Below, piece after piece: positions 10,900 to 20,914 of a stretch of 64,000 nt of DNA. How positions within the stretch are numbered: position 1 is the stretch's first letter; the number at the start of each line of letters is the position of its first letter. Under the pieces are notes generated by a model. The model made no database searches. It was not told where the DNA came from and saw only the letters and a list, made by a program, of their open reading frames with translations. The translations under genes were made by a program, and so were the position numbers. Source of the DNA: Bolinopsis microptera (lineage: Eukaryota > Ctenophora > Tentaculata > Lobata > Bolinopsidae); the NCBI RefSeq assembly GCF_026151205.1, contig NC_087074.1:11513182-11577181 (forward strand), written 5' to 3'.

Positions 10900-11544
10900 C
10901 TAAAATTGTCCAGCTTGAGTATACAAGTTTGTCAGCATAGGGCAGCATTGAATACCTTTGCTGTTGCTTGTATCAGCAGATATTATAACGGACAAATATC
11001 TGTTAGAAGCAGTCATCAATTGGGGCAAGTCAAAATCCATAGATTCAGTAGCATCAGTTAGGTTCTGGTCCTCCTCATGTGTAGCGGCAGAGCCGACAAG
11101 AGCTTCATTTTCACGGATCAGCTGATCAATATACGCAAAATCTCTCCTGATCCTCTTGCGGACTGGCTTTGTAGAACTAGAAGCACCATTCTCAACCGAT
11201 TGTGCCTCGCCATTGGTTCGATCAGTGTTTGGGACTGCGTCGACTTTCAACTTTATTTGTTTTTTCTTCAGCGTCTCCGAATCTGATAGTTTTGCAAAAG
11301 CAAAAGATCTGGGATCAAAATCATCATCTGCAAAATGATCTGAGCACACCCTTGTAGTTCGTTTAACATCTTTCGGCCGCCTTCTTAGTCTTAGTCTCCA
11401 TTGCGAGAATAGATGTTTCTTTTTCTCTGGATCAGGTATTCTGTAAAACCTCACAAAATTGCGACCTGGCCATTTTGAAACGAGCTCTTTCTTTTTATGG
11501 CTGTTAGTGCAGTCTCCTTCGCCGCAGTGAACCATCGCTTTCAA
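10900..11544 (-). CDS. THAP-domain protein A
   Basis: A 214-residue frame. The N-terminal THAP zinc finger shows the expected order: paired Cys (HCGEGDC, residues 7-13), an FYRIP block, a Trp (SQWRLRLRR), then RVCSDHFADDDF, and the AVPNTD ending near residue 110. THAP domains are C2CH DNA-binding folds found in transcription regulators and in P-element-type transposases. A basic stretch (RKRIRRDFAYIDQLI) follows and is shared in position and sequence with THAP protein B (RKRVRRDAASIDAFI), so the two are tandem paralogues. No transposase domain is visible downstream. The start could be the first or the second Met (MVHCGE). The gene lies inside the long ANKRD40 gap on the same strand. Confidence 0.82.
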   Translation of the reverse strand: MKAMVHCGEGDCTNSHKKKELVSKWPGRNFVRFYRIPDPEKKKHLFSQWRLRLRRRPKDVKRTTRVCSDHFADDDFDPRSFAFAKLSDSETLKKKQIKLKVDAVPNTDRTNGEAQSVENGASSSTKPVRKRIRRDFAYIDQLIRENEALVGSAATHEEDQNLTDATESMDFDLPQLMTASNRYLSVIISADTSNSKGIQCCPMLTNLYTQAGQF

Positions 11545-12303
11545 AATGTTTACAATTGTATCACATTCAACACGGAGTCAATAAATCTGAAATGCCTGAA
11601 GTAATCAAATAAAGCAGCTATACATCAGATACACAAGCCGAAGTAACATGTAGGTTAGTAGTAGGCAGTAGAATGGGGACCCTATTACGTTGCGACCTAA
11701 TAATAGTAAGCAAGCGATATCTAGAGTAATTTTTGTGCTTGAAATTTCGTTGTTTGATGTAATTACTTGGGGGACCATTCTGAATTCAAGGGAAGATAAA
11801 TGGTATTAATATACGAAAGTCAAATCTCGCATTTACACCCCCTCTAATGGAAATTTGTGTACAGAGATGGAGATGGACATGTAAATAACACGTGTGATTA
11901 CTCATCGTTTTTTTTTTTTTTTCGTATTTTGAAGAAATAAAAACTACAACTGATATAGAGAAATTATAAATGTTCGCATTTTACTGCGAGTCAGTTGTTT
12001 CTTGATCCCTGGACTAGATAATTTCTACGATCGAGAGAAATTTATTAACACGTATTTTCATTTTGATGTCATACAAATTGTAATTAGTCACTCCAAACCA
12101 TCGTGAAAATACCTATAAGTAAATATATCACTGAACTAGTCTGAACACTGCCGCAGTTAAACATGGGGCAAAACCCGCTCAGTCGAAACTGAGACATTAT
12201 ACACGCAATAGACACTGCATCAGTCAAAGCTTTTAAACCTCTAGTTTGATTGCTAATTATGCTCACCATAACCGTGAGACGCTGATTTCAACAGGAGACG
12301 TAC

Positions 12304-12730
12304 CTTGCAGTATTTGTTCCTGCTCGAGGATAAATGCATCAATCGATGCAGCATCACGACGAACTCTCTTGCGGTCACGTTTAGATGAAGCGGGGGATTC
12401 TGTATTCTGAGCTGTTGGTTTTACCATAGTTTGTGTCTCCATGTCAGTGTTTGGTATAGCTGTGGCCGAAAGTTTGATTCGCATCCCTTCACGGTAACAT
12501 ATATTGATCTGAGTGTGATTAATAATATCTTGGTCGTTAAAATGGTCAGAGCATACAAACATCGTCGAGGTTCTAACATCCTCCGGTCTTCTTCCTATTC
12601 GGTATTTCCAGCTTTTGGCCATCTTTGGATCTTTGGGAAACTTGAAAAATCGAAGAAATTTCCTACCCTCCACTTTACTTTGAGATTTACCTTGATTATT
12701 CTTGCACCACTGTACTGCACAATATACCAT
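12304..12730 (-). CDS. THAP-domain protein B, first exon
   Basis: From ATG 12730 the frame gives a THAP domain: MVYCAVQWCKNN, then FLRFFKFP, then KSWKYRIGRRPEDV, then FVCSDHFNDQD, then AIPNTD. A basic region paralogous to THAP protein A follows. A strong donor (CAAG|GTACGT) sits at 12303, so translation probably continues into a downstream exon that I could not identify. Reading through would end at 12263. Confidence 0.78.
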
Positions 12731-12842
12731 GATATAGGCTTTTGTCTAGTTTATAATGATAAGGTTAAAAAGTAAGTTTATTTGTGATTATATTCTAAAC
12801 GTTGTACATTGATTGTAAGTTATTTACTCCTATTTAGTAATA

Positions 12843-13500
12843 ATGTCTGACAGCGATAGCGGAACAGAAAATAATGTTACAACTGATGAGGAATGGTTGC
12901 TAGAAACATTAACAGAGGTATCTGATCAAAGAGTTTTACAAGACATCAGTTTTGATCCTAAAATTCAAGTAAGCGATCATGAGGATGATGCAGAACTCAG
13001 CACCAATGGATATGCATCTTGCGACATAGATGAATATGAAGAAGTGAAAAAGGAAGAATTCAACCTTAGACTAGTCGATATAGGTTCTTGGTGCAAGTGT
13101 GGTAATTGTGCTGTATTTCTGTATTGGGCACGGAGATGTTATTGCTGCCAAGAAAGTACGCATATCAGCGAAATTATTTTGGATATTGAAAAAGTTTCAT
13201 GTGTTACAGATTGCGAACTTTTCTCAGCTGGAATCAGTAACCGAAAGATGCTACAAATGTGCTCTTTCGGTATGATGCAGAAAAGTATTCCCGTCGCGTC
13301 GACAAAGAAGGGAACATAAAACCAGAAGGACTGCGTTATGCAGCCTACAGGAACTTTTTGAACATGTGCGAACTACGGTTCATCGGGAAAAAATCGGAGA
13401 TATGTCCTTCCAGCATACATGCTGTGCTATCATGAAGATTAGATCTCTATACCCGTCAGACGACGGAAAATACAAAGCATTTGTAGCGTCGGAATTTGTT
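12843..13500 (+). pseudogene. Decayed P2X7-C-terminus-like protein copy
   Basis: On the plus strand an acidic N-terminal frame starts at ATG 12843. It leads into RLVDIGSWCKCGNCAVF and a RRCYCCQESTHI block, then CVTDCELFSAG. This matches the cysteine pattern of the P2X7 receptor C-terminal (ballast) domain, which also occurs in many stand-alone invertebrate proteins. The frame breaks near 13260. The continuation (RYDAEKYSRRVDKEGN, then LRYAAYRNFLNMC) is in a second frame. The terminal LYPSDDGKYKAF block near 13450-13480 is in yet another. At least two frameshifts point to a pseudogene. It is the only plus-strand coding remnant in the THAP cluster. Confidence 0.66.
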
Positions 13501-13955
13501 TTGAGGATTTAAGTTCTTGAATTTTGATTTGTAAATTTATTCACATATTTCCGATGTCAATATGAACGCAGAAACTAAGGCCTTAACAATGCGATGAGAT
13601 CTGCAAATGTATCGAATTCCCGCATGTCATGAACTGTCTATATAAATATAAACAACAGTATCTTTCCCCATTATCTTAAAGGTGCACACCGCGAATTTTG
13701 CAACTTTGGCTAAAACAGTAATAGGGCGTGATACAGAAACATTGTGCTATGTTTCGCAGCGTGGGTCTAATAACATCACCCTCAAATTAGCGATCAAAGT
13801 TTTCGTTTACTAGAGAGATGCAGCACACTAGGAAATCAAGGAATGTAAACAGTGTGGATTGTGGCTTGAACATTGCTAATTTTCTGACTTGTTTTGTGAA
13901 CTGCTGGTTTCCGATATTATCGGCCAAAACAAAGGCTGGAGATGGAATTAATTAA

Positions 13956-14624
13956 TTAATCAAGATCATTCAGTTCTAAGTCACCTTCTTCGGAAAATGA
14001 AGAGTTGAGATCTTCATTATATAAACCCGTGTCAAAGTCATCATCATCATCTTCCTCAATAGGTTGGCTATCTTCACTGTCAGTTTCCGAGAAGTAAAGC
14101 TCGTCGACCCCCGAAAAAGAATCAGGTTCAATGTTGGAACAGGAGTCGTTGATTGTATCCTTCTCAATATCTATATCATCAGTCGACCCTGCCGTTTGTA
14201 TTTCAACTAGTCTTTCTTTAGGGGGTGGTCGTTTTGACAATGTTTGGACTAGGGGGTTGGCGAAACTACCAGTCCTTCGATCTGTATTTGGTACACTATC
14301 GACTTTCAAGCGAATCAATGTGCGAGTTTCAGGATTGGTCCGAGCATGATATCGTTCCAAATCACCCTCTTGAAAGTCATTCAGGAAAAAGTGATCAGTA
14401 CAAACTCTTGTACTAAGGCTAGGTTGCCATGATCGTGAATCTCTATTCATCCTCACAACCCATTTTTGCTTTGAAGCTTGATCTGTGGGTAGTCTGATGT
14501 ATCTTAGAAATCTTCTTCCACTGTGATCACTTACTTTATTTCGGCCACTACGATTTGAGCAACCACCCACAGCACAAAATGATCCTCCTGGTTTCCGCTT
14601 CTTCGAAGCTGGTTGTTCAGCCAT
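13956..14624 (-). CDS. THAP-domain protein C with acidic tail
   Basis: A 222-residue frame from ATG 14624. The THAP domain has FCAVGGCSNRSG, a FLRYIRLP block, KQKWVVRMNRD, VCTDHFFLNDF and SVPNTDRR. The last ~80 residues are strongly acidic and Ser-rich, with runs of Asp/Glu (EEDDDDDFD), suggesting an activation or protein-interaction tail. It is the most divergent of the three THAP genes here. It has no visible transposase domain, so it is a THAP regulator rather than a complete transposon gene. Confidence 0.82.
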   Translation of the reverse strand: MAEQPASKKRKPGGSFCAVGGCSNRSGRNKVSDHSGRRFLRYIRLPTDQASKQKWVVRMNRDSRSWQPSLSTRVCTDHFFLNDFQEGDLERYHARTNPETRTLIRLKVDSVPNTDRRTGSFANPLVQTLSKRPPPKERLVEIQTAGSTDDIDIEKDTINDSCSNIEPDSFSGVDELYFSETDSEDSQPIEEDDDDDFDTGLYNEDLNSSFSEEGDLELNDLD

Positions 14625-14639
14625 TCAGCTACTTTATTT

Positions 14640-16247
14640 CTGTAACATCGTCGTTCGAATATTGAAGAATTGAATGTGACTAAGAATACTAAAATAACTC
14701 GTGATATTATAACTTGTAACTAGTGATAAGAGATGGCATAGTTAAATAACTAATCGTGTTAACAATAACAAACTACTAGTGCTCAGTGTTACTGGTTAAA
14801 ACGAATGTGTCTTGATTGCGTGAACAGAGAGAAAACGTGGCATTGCAAATGTAAACAATGTAATATAGTGAGGGGAGAGTTATAGATAGAGCGATAGTAT
14901 GCTGCATCTACTCGAGCGACCCTAATTTTAGTGGCCAAGTAGAGGGTGACACCCTCACTTGCGTGTCCCTAAATTTTGCGGAAGTTAATATATTCGCTTG
15001 ACTAATGACTATCAGATTGAGTTAAAAACCAAAAATGTTAAATTTTTTGTCCCTATTTCGGTGTACACCTTTAAACTAACTGTTACACTAACTGTTAATT
15101 AATTGCCTTATGTATTCAATAGAAACTATTATAATTCTTACTCAAGAAGTAAGGAAATTCGGGTGTATCAGTTGTATATATACATTTATTGGACACATTA
15201 ATTGGACACATCGTGTAACAAAAACAAAACGTGAACAAGCACTGTCCAAATAACAAATACCGATTCACACGCATTATTCTCACTGCTATAGAGTAAAGGT
15301 ATTATCTACGTCACAAGCTCGCCTCTAGGCCGTAATTAAATCAGCCCCTAACTTGGAGTGTGAGTGAGCTAGAGTGTTTTACTAAATAATACCATTTAAC
15401 GAACCGAACAACTGGTTAAAAGCTCATGGCATTCTAGGTGTTTCGTTGTGACCTTTTAAGGAGCGGGGGGGGGGGGGCTTCATTAAAATTATCTTGAAAT
15501 TGACTTTATAGTTGTTGATGAAGACCCCGGCCGCAGCCCCCGTTACCAGGGTGATGCACCGCTGATTAAAGTTAGCATCGAAGCAGTGGTCAGTGCTGCA
15601 CACCAGGAGTTTCTCTGTAAAATCAGCTGGATCTCGTCTGACTCATTCCGTCCAGGACTTCTTGAGGTGGTTATATTTAGGCAATTTGGTGAATCTGAGA
15701 AAGTCTAGAACGTCACTTCGTTTCCCACCCTTTGGCAGCCCGGCATGCCGCATGGCTAGATAGCCCATATAGGAGGTGAGTGCAAAGAGGGACAAGGTAA
15801 AAGTGCTTCATAGGAAGTGAAATAAAGGAGAAGTGATGATTGTTAGTTAGTTTGTGTGAGTGTGAGATACTTCCGGCCTCCCACCCAACCGTTAACATAA
15901 TTCATAATTATTTGGAAAATATCAAAGTTCTTGTATCAAGTTATAATTTGAACATTTTTATGATTTCATCATAGTTTGAATTTTACAAAATTTGCAGATG
16001 TAATATTATGGCAAGGCTATAAAATTGTAGAATTGGGGTGAGTTAACTTGACTTGAAAAAAAAACTTAATTTCCAGTTGTTTTATTTTGGTAATTAACTA
16101 ACAATGGCTGCACACCTAAATAGTGTTATATATAACACTATTTAGGTGTGCAGCCATTATATATAATAATAGCTACTTTATCTTTTTCAGCCAACAGCTG
16201 ATAATTGTTGATTATATACACGTCATCCAGTATGAACCACTGAAGAA
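14640..16247. other. Spacer with homopolymer G run and palindrome
   Basis: No supported gene. It contains a poly-G tract near 15465 and the 56-bp palindrome at 16103. TTTATT at 16081-16086 is an AATAAA on the minus strand, about 165 bases beyond the stop of the exon ending at 16248, and could be its polyadenylation signal. Confidence 0.45.
16103..16158. repeat. 56-bp perfect palindrome
   Basis: The sequence from AATGGCTGCACACC to GGTGTGCAGCCATT is a perfect inverted repeat with no spacer, centred between 16130 and 16131 on TATA|TATA. In the minus-strand transcript it would lie in the 3' untranslated region of the exon ending at 16248, as a 28-bp stem. Confidence 0.9.
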
Positions 16248-16566
16248 TCAGGCTAATTCAACTAAATAAAAGTATTTACCTGCGGGTAGATTGGTTTGGT
16301 AAGATTGGAGCTGTCTATGATACATCTCTTGTAGATTAGCTGGAGTGACAAGACTATCTAAACTGTAGGGACCATCGCAGTAAGGAGCTAGAGAAGTGGG
16401 AAGATGGTTGAATGGGGGAGCGCTGTGAGGAGCTTCGTAAGGAGAGCTGTAAGGAGTACCGTAAGGAGCACTGTAAGGATTAGGAGACTGGCCTGGAGTT
16501 CCGAAAGGAAGATACGGAGGGGTATCCATATCGATAACACTTGAAAGGTATCTGACATCTACTCCA
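16248..16566 (-). CDS. Pro/Tyr-rich exon, probable T-box protein C-terminus
   Basis: The acceptor is TGCAG|T at 16566 and the entering phase is 2. The exon encodes a DMDTPPYLPFGTPGQ segment, then repeated PYGTPY/SPYEAP motifs and an LQEMYHRQLQSYQ helix-like stretch. It can end in two ways. Unspliced, it stops at 16248, giving a 697-residue T-box protein with the exons at 20.9-22.4, 20.4 and 18.3 kb. Alternatively it can use a good donor at 16267 (GCAG|GTAAAT, phase 1), which would join in frame to the ANKRD40 C-terminal exons. Which is used needs transcripts. Confidence 0.6.
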
Positions 16567-16702
16567 CTGCAATACAACAACACATGAGCTGCGAACTCGG
16601 ATTATATCACAAAATTTGGAGAAACGTTTCGGTCTAAAACCTTCGATAAAATTCCGCTGTATCAGAACAAAAGCCGAGCTAAGGAGGCACTAAAAGTTTC
16701 AC

Positions 16703-16812
16703 CTGTGATCCTTCCTCCTCCGGTGCTTGTAACGACTGTTGAAGCTGATAACCTTGTTACAATGAGTACAGAGCAGACTCTTCTTCTCGGCAGCGTTGGT
16801 GGACATGTCCCA
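16703..16812 (-). CDS. Candidate exon with a single C2H2-like finger
   Basis: Between a TTTTAGTAG acceptor and an ACAG|GTGAAA donor, the phase 0 to 2 frame encodes LLCTHCNKVISFNSRY followed by KHRRRKDH. This is a C-x2-C-x11-H-x5-H pattern resembling one C2H2 zinc finger. Its outgoing phase fits the exon at 16566-16248. It could be an alternative exon or a first exon (a Met lies at its third codon). Another frame is also open, so confidence is low. Confidence 0.35.
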
Positions 16813-16917
16813 CTACTAAAACAAGTAATCAGAACAAGCACAGATCTTGAGATCTCAACAAAACTAATTCGGGGTGTTTTTAATTTTTTTGGTTTTGGTT
16901 AACCAAATTGAAATGAG

Positions 16918-17060
16918 TTAAACATGGCAAACTACAATATCCGCTAGCCAAATCTAGCTAAATATAGCAAACTACAATATCCGCTAGCCAAATCTAGCTA
17001 AATATAGCAAACTACAATATCCTATCCGCTAGCCAAATCTAGCTAAACATAGCAAACTAC
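16918..17060. repeat. 38-bp tandem repeat, about 3-4 copies
   Basis: Units resembling AAACTACAATATCCGCTAGCC plus CAAATCTAGCTAAATATAGC recur three to four times. It is a simple minisatellite in an intron or spacer. Confidence 0.85.
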
Positions 17061-17663
17061 AATATCCACAGAAGAACAGTTTCCTAACGAGCAAGGTATC
17101 CACTATCCAGTCATTGTGTGATCTCACGGTCAGGGACCAGTGTATTTCGTGATAATATAACAAGTAATACAGAAAGTGACTACTGACTGAGGTGTCAACC
17201 AAATGTAACTGATACTCCAGTTTCAAATTACGTCAGCTCTCCATTTCGACATGTAAAGAGATTAAATAAGTTTATATGAAATGGTTCCTTAATTCATAGC
17301 ACTTGCGGTTGGGAAGTTAATATTTGCCGTATCAAGGAAGAATGATGAGATGATGATACAAGTGAATATGCATGATAATGCGACGAAACAAATTGTGAAC
17401 TATGTAAATGGGAATAGAAGGTAGGTCGTGAAATATGAGAACGGATATATAGTTATATATATATTATAATAGTTTAAGGAGAAATAATGGAAATAGCATC
17501 ATACCAGGAATAACAACAATGTGCATGATAGTGATAAAAGGAGCAGCCGCCTTTAAAAGAGCTTTCCCAGTGTAATGATATAATATTTACTGTTGTTTGT
17601 GTAACCCAGCTGTATCAGCAAGCAGGGATAATTACAGCTAAGAGCAAACCCATTCTCAAACTC

Positions 17664-17832
17664 TGACGTGGTCATGATATTGTCACGTGTCATGATATTG
17701 TCACGTGGTTAATTTATGATATTGTCACGTGGTTATGATATTGTCACGTGGTCATGATATTGTCACGTGGTCTTGATATTGTCACGTGGTCTTGATATTG
17801 TCACGTGGTCTTGATATTGTCACGTGGTCTAT
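17664..17832. repeat. Tandem array of eight CACGTG-containing units
   Basis: An 18-19 bp unit (TGATATTGTCACGTGGTC) is repeated with minor changes. Eight CACGTG E-box palindromes fall in about 150 bases. It lies in the intron region of the T-box/ANKRD40 locus. Confidence 0.92.
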
Positions 17833-18302
17833 AGTAAGCAAACCCGTAGTCAATTAATGAGCGTGTCCACAAAGACCATGAAAATAGGTTTCATATCATA
17901 AGGTTTTACTGAACCCTTATAATAATTTGTAAAATATAATAACGTATCCGGCTACATTTCAGGGAACAAGCAAAGTACGACAAAACATTTAGTTTTGGAT
18001 CCAATTTTACGAAATGAAAAGTTTTTTTTAATTTCGTCAAGTTTAAGATATTTATATTACAAAGAAGAGGTTATTTCAAAAGCTAATTTGTGAGGACACC
18101 ACTAGGAAAACAGCTCAATTAACTCCTAGTCAAACGAATGAGAAGCGCTGCAGGAGTAAAATACATAAATCCATCGCAAATTTTGTGTACACTCTGAGTT
18201 TTGACATCGCTTCATGATCGCGACGAACGTTACAACAGCAGAACCCCTCCCCCCCCCCCCCCCCCCCACTCGCGCTCCACCTAACATTGCAACAACACAT
18301 AC

Positions 18303-18481
18303 CTGCTTGTGGCCGGTAGTGGGGTTGGCTGTTGTACCCCCAATGAACCAAGTTCCCAGATGGCACGCCGCTCATTTGGACGGGCACTGCTCCGGCCCCT
18401 GCTGGGGTTGCCCCGTACACCGGCCTCATTATCCTCTGTATAGGGTACTCGGACGACACTGGCATACTTGATACTGGGTAC
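18303..18481 (-). CDS. T-box gene internal exon (reading frame uncertain)
   Basis: The exon lies between a CCACAG acceptor (after 18481) and a GCAG|GTATGTG donor. Two frames are fully open. By phase (0 in, 2 out) the VPSIKYASVVR frame links the exons at 20.4 and 16.5 kb without a stop. By composition, the frame with RYPVSSMPVSSEYP and NLVHWGYNSQPHYRP looks more like the Pro/Ser/Tyr-rich tail of a T-box protein and like its neighbours. An intervening exon I did not detect would reconcile the two. A poly-C run follows at 18249-18267. Confidence 0.5.
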
Positions 18482-18517
18482 CTGTGGAGATGGGGGCTGT
18501 TAACTAAATGGGAATCT

Positions 18518-18620
18518 GCAATCTTGAATATCACGTGACTGAGAGTCAGCTTGAATATCACGTGACTGAGAGACAGCTTGAATATCACGTGACTGAGAGT
18601 CAGCTTGAATATCACGTGAA
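18518..18620. repeat. Tandem array of four CACGTG units (27 bp)
   Basis: A 27-bp unit beginning CTTGAATATCACGTGACTG is repeated four times. Its sequence is unrelated to the 18-bp array 700 bases away, apart from the shared TCACGTG core. Confidence 0.9.
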
Positions 18621-19673
18621 CTGAGATCAACTTGATCATAGTTGTTCGTGCCACTAAAGCCCTTTTAAACCGAACGCACTTTAACGCACAACATATTTTT
18701 AAATCGCACTTTTTAACAAAACAGTGCGTGGCACTGGAAAAAAAGTGGAGAAACTTGTATATAATCCACAGTAATCTGCGCCAATATCAGTGCATCTGAA
18801 AATCGACTGGTGCAGCTGCACGTGGTAGTTTCTCGTTTACACTACCTTAGTAAGATGCAGGAAGAAGAAATTTTTGTCATTTTTTAATTCGTAAACCTTC
18901 GTAATGTAATGGCAGACGCACGTGAACGCACTTTACCGCACTTAAATGCACGAAAAAAACTTCACGACTAAACGCTACTAATTCCCTGGAAAAGTAACGC
19001 ACGAACCAACTATAGGCTTGAATATGGATGAACCTACCTATCTTCATTTTAAAATTTAAAACATTAAGGTTAATCACTCCAAGCAATATCAATTACAAAA
19101 GGAAAAGATTACTACTAAATCGTGGATTAATTAATTAAATGATGTGCTAACAAATTACTCCAACTTTACCCTGCGAAAATGTAGAGGTTTTTTCTCTTTT
19201 TCTAGAGACCAACGCATGTAACGTTATAACTTCAATGCTTACTCTACATTTTACATTATAACGAGTAAGTAAACACGGTGATATTACATAGGATCCAGGA
19301 CAACATTATTATCAGAAAACAAAAGATGGTAATTTGTTTAACTAACTGCGAGATTCGTGTGAATCGCTCGTAATGTCTTACAGATCGACCCTCAAAACTA
19401 TTCGACAAAATCTTATAATTATAGACATTTCTTTTAATTCACAATTACTGTAAATAATATGACTAATCAATCCGAGACTGATAGCTGTAGTGGAATTATC
19501 AGGAACTTTATCAGCTCTTTAATATAGCATAGGTAGGTCCTATTTATACTCTCTGGAGGGAAAGTTTGTGAATGGACGAAACAAATTAGGAATTCTTTAA
19601 ATTTATTAATAACACGTTGTACCTATTTATAGGTATGAGATGTAACCCAAAACGAGGAAGTTTGAAATGTTAC

Positions 19674-19771
19674 CTGTGAGGACCGGACACCATTTGTGGG
19701 TGCCCCGGAACATGATTCATTCAACTTCATCTGGATATTCCCTCCAATCTCATTTGGTTCTGGAAGAGTGG
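19674..19771 (-). CDS. Candidate alternative exon (phase 1 to 0)
   Basis: A strong polypyrimidine acceptor (CTTCTCCTTCAG) and a CACAG|GTAACA donor bound a 98-base open frame (ATLPEPNEIGG, then CSGAPTNGVRSSQ). Its entering and leaving phases equal those of the exon at 20394-20524, so it could be mutually exclusive with it. It also follows in phase from ANKRD40 exon 23396-23743. There is no domain match. Confidence 0.4.
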
Positions 19772-20187
19772 CTGAAGGAGAAGTGGGAGATTAAGATCAG
19801 CAGAGTAGTTAATCAGTTTAATAAAATATCTTATCCAGACTATGTCTCAGCCACAAACATGTTGATTTGCTCTTGCTGTTTATCAACAGCCAAGAACACA
19901 TAGTTGATCAGAGAATGCCCCCCCACCCCCCCCCCCCAAGACAATCTCAGAATTGATCACCAGTCACCGGAAGATGAAGAGAAGCGAAATTTCACGTGAT
20001 CGACTTCCACATCTCTATATCTACTCCAAATACTTAACAAGCGGCTGTGATAATAGTTCAATAGGGCGGAGTTAATAGGACCATCTAAAGATTAGCAGGT
20101 CACATCAGACTAGATTAGCAGGGTCACATATTAGACTAGACCGTATCCGCAGACTAGGTTCACTAATTTGCTGGTGGAGCTGTGTTG

Positions 20188-20268
20188 GACAAAATAATGG
20201 GTAATAATGGGTAATAATGGGTAATAATGGGTAATAATGGGTAATAATGGGTAATAATGGGTAATAAA
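20188..20268. repeat. 10-bp minisatellite (GGGTAATAAT)
   Basis: About eight near-perfect copies of GGGTAATAAT in tandem. It is not the animal telomere hexamer. Confidence 0.93.
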
Positions 20269-20393
20269 TGGAACAGAGACCAAATTTGGGTGCTGCGTGT
20301 GTGTGAACTTTTTCAATACAAATAAAATGCAGATGACACATTATTCGCAAAAATGAACTGTTTACAAGCTCGGTAAATTGAAGCGTGGTTTAC

Positions 20394-20524
20394 CTGAGCA
20401 GTGATGAGAGTAGGTCTGTGACTAGAACCAGAGTAGACCCAGTTAGGGTTGGGTTTGGAGTGAGGCTGTTGGTATCTTGAACCAGGCTTTGCTGCTGATG
20501 ATAGCATTGAGGGTGCTAGACCAC
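20394..20524 (-). CDS. T-box gene second coding exon
   Basis: The acceptor (GTTTCAG|GT) and donor (CTCAG|GTAAAC) are clear. Entering phase 1 matches either donor of the T-box exon, and the other two frames contain stops. It encodes GLAPSMLSSAAKPGSRYQQ, then PNPNWVYSGSSHRPTL, a Ser/Pro/Tyr-rich sequence typical of the poorly conserved tail of T-box factors. Confidence 0.68.
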
Positions 20525-20795
20525 CTGAAACAATAGTAGAGGTTACAATGTATTTAGGTGTCTGTCGACTTTGATATTTGATATCGTTACAATAAATAAA
20601 ACGCTGTCAGGGTTAAACTAATTAAGTTTGCAAGTGTTTCCGATAAATTTGAATAAACTCAAGCACATCTAGTACAACTCATATTTATTATTTAGTTAAC
20701 AATATGTTAGCTAGTCAGGTTTAATGATTAACGATAAAACATAGATCTCAACCAGCTTCTTCAGAGACATGCATGTGAAAACTAGTCTCTGATCA

Positions 20796-20873
20796 TACTG
20801 GTAACTGGTAACTGGTAACTGGTAACTGGTAACTGGTAACTGGTAACTGGTAACTGGTAACTGGTAACTGGTA
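20796..20873. repeat. 7-bp microsatellite (GGTAACT)n
   Basis: About ten to eleven perfect head-to-tail copies of GGTAACT, starting 42 bases inside the intron that follows the main T-box exon. Each unit resembles a weak splice-donor core (GGTAAC) on the plus strand only. Confidence 0.93.
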
Positions 20874-20914
20874 ACCAGCACTTCATCACTAGGCAAGTGA
20901 GTCACTAAACTTAC

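Noticed and set aside
18130-18654. 174-codon minus-strand ORF read as one protein
   Set aside because: Its beginning is the translation of the CACGTG repeat and its end covers a poly-C run; only the middle part between splice sites is a plausible exon.
20188-20268. GGGTAA-like repeats suggesting an interstitial telomere
   Set aside because: The unit is the 10-mer GGGTAATAAT, not TTAGGG or its complement.
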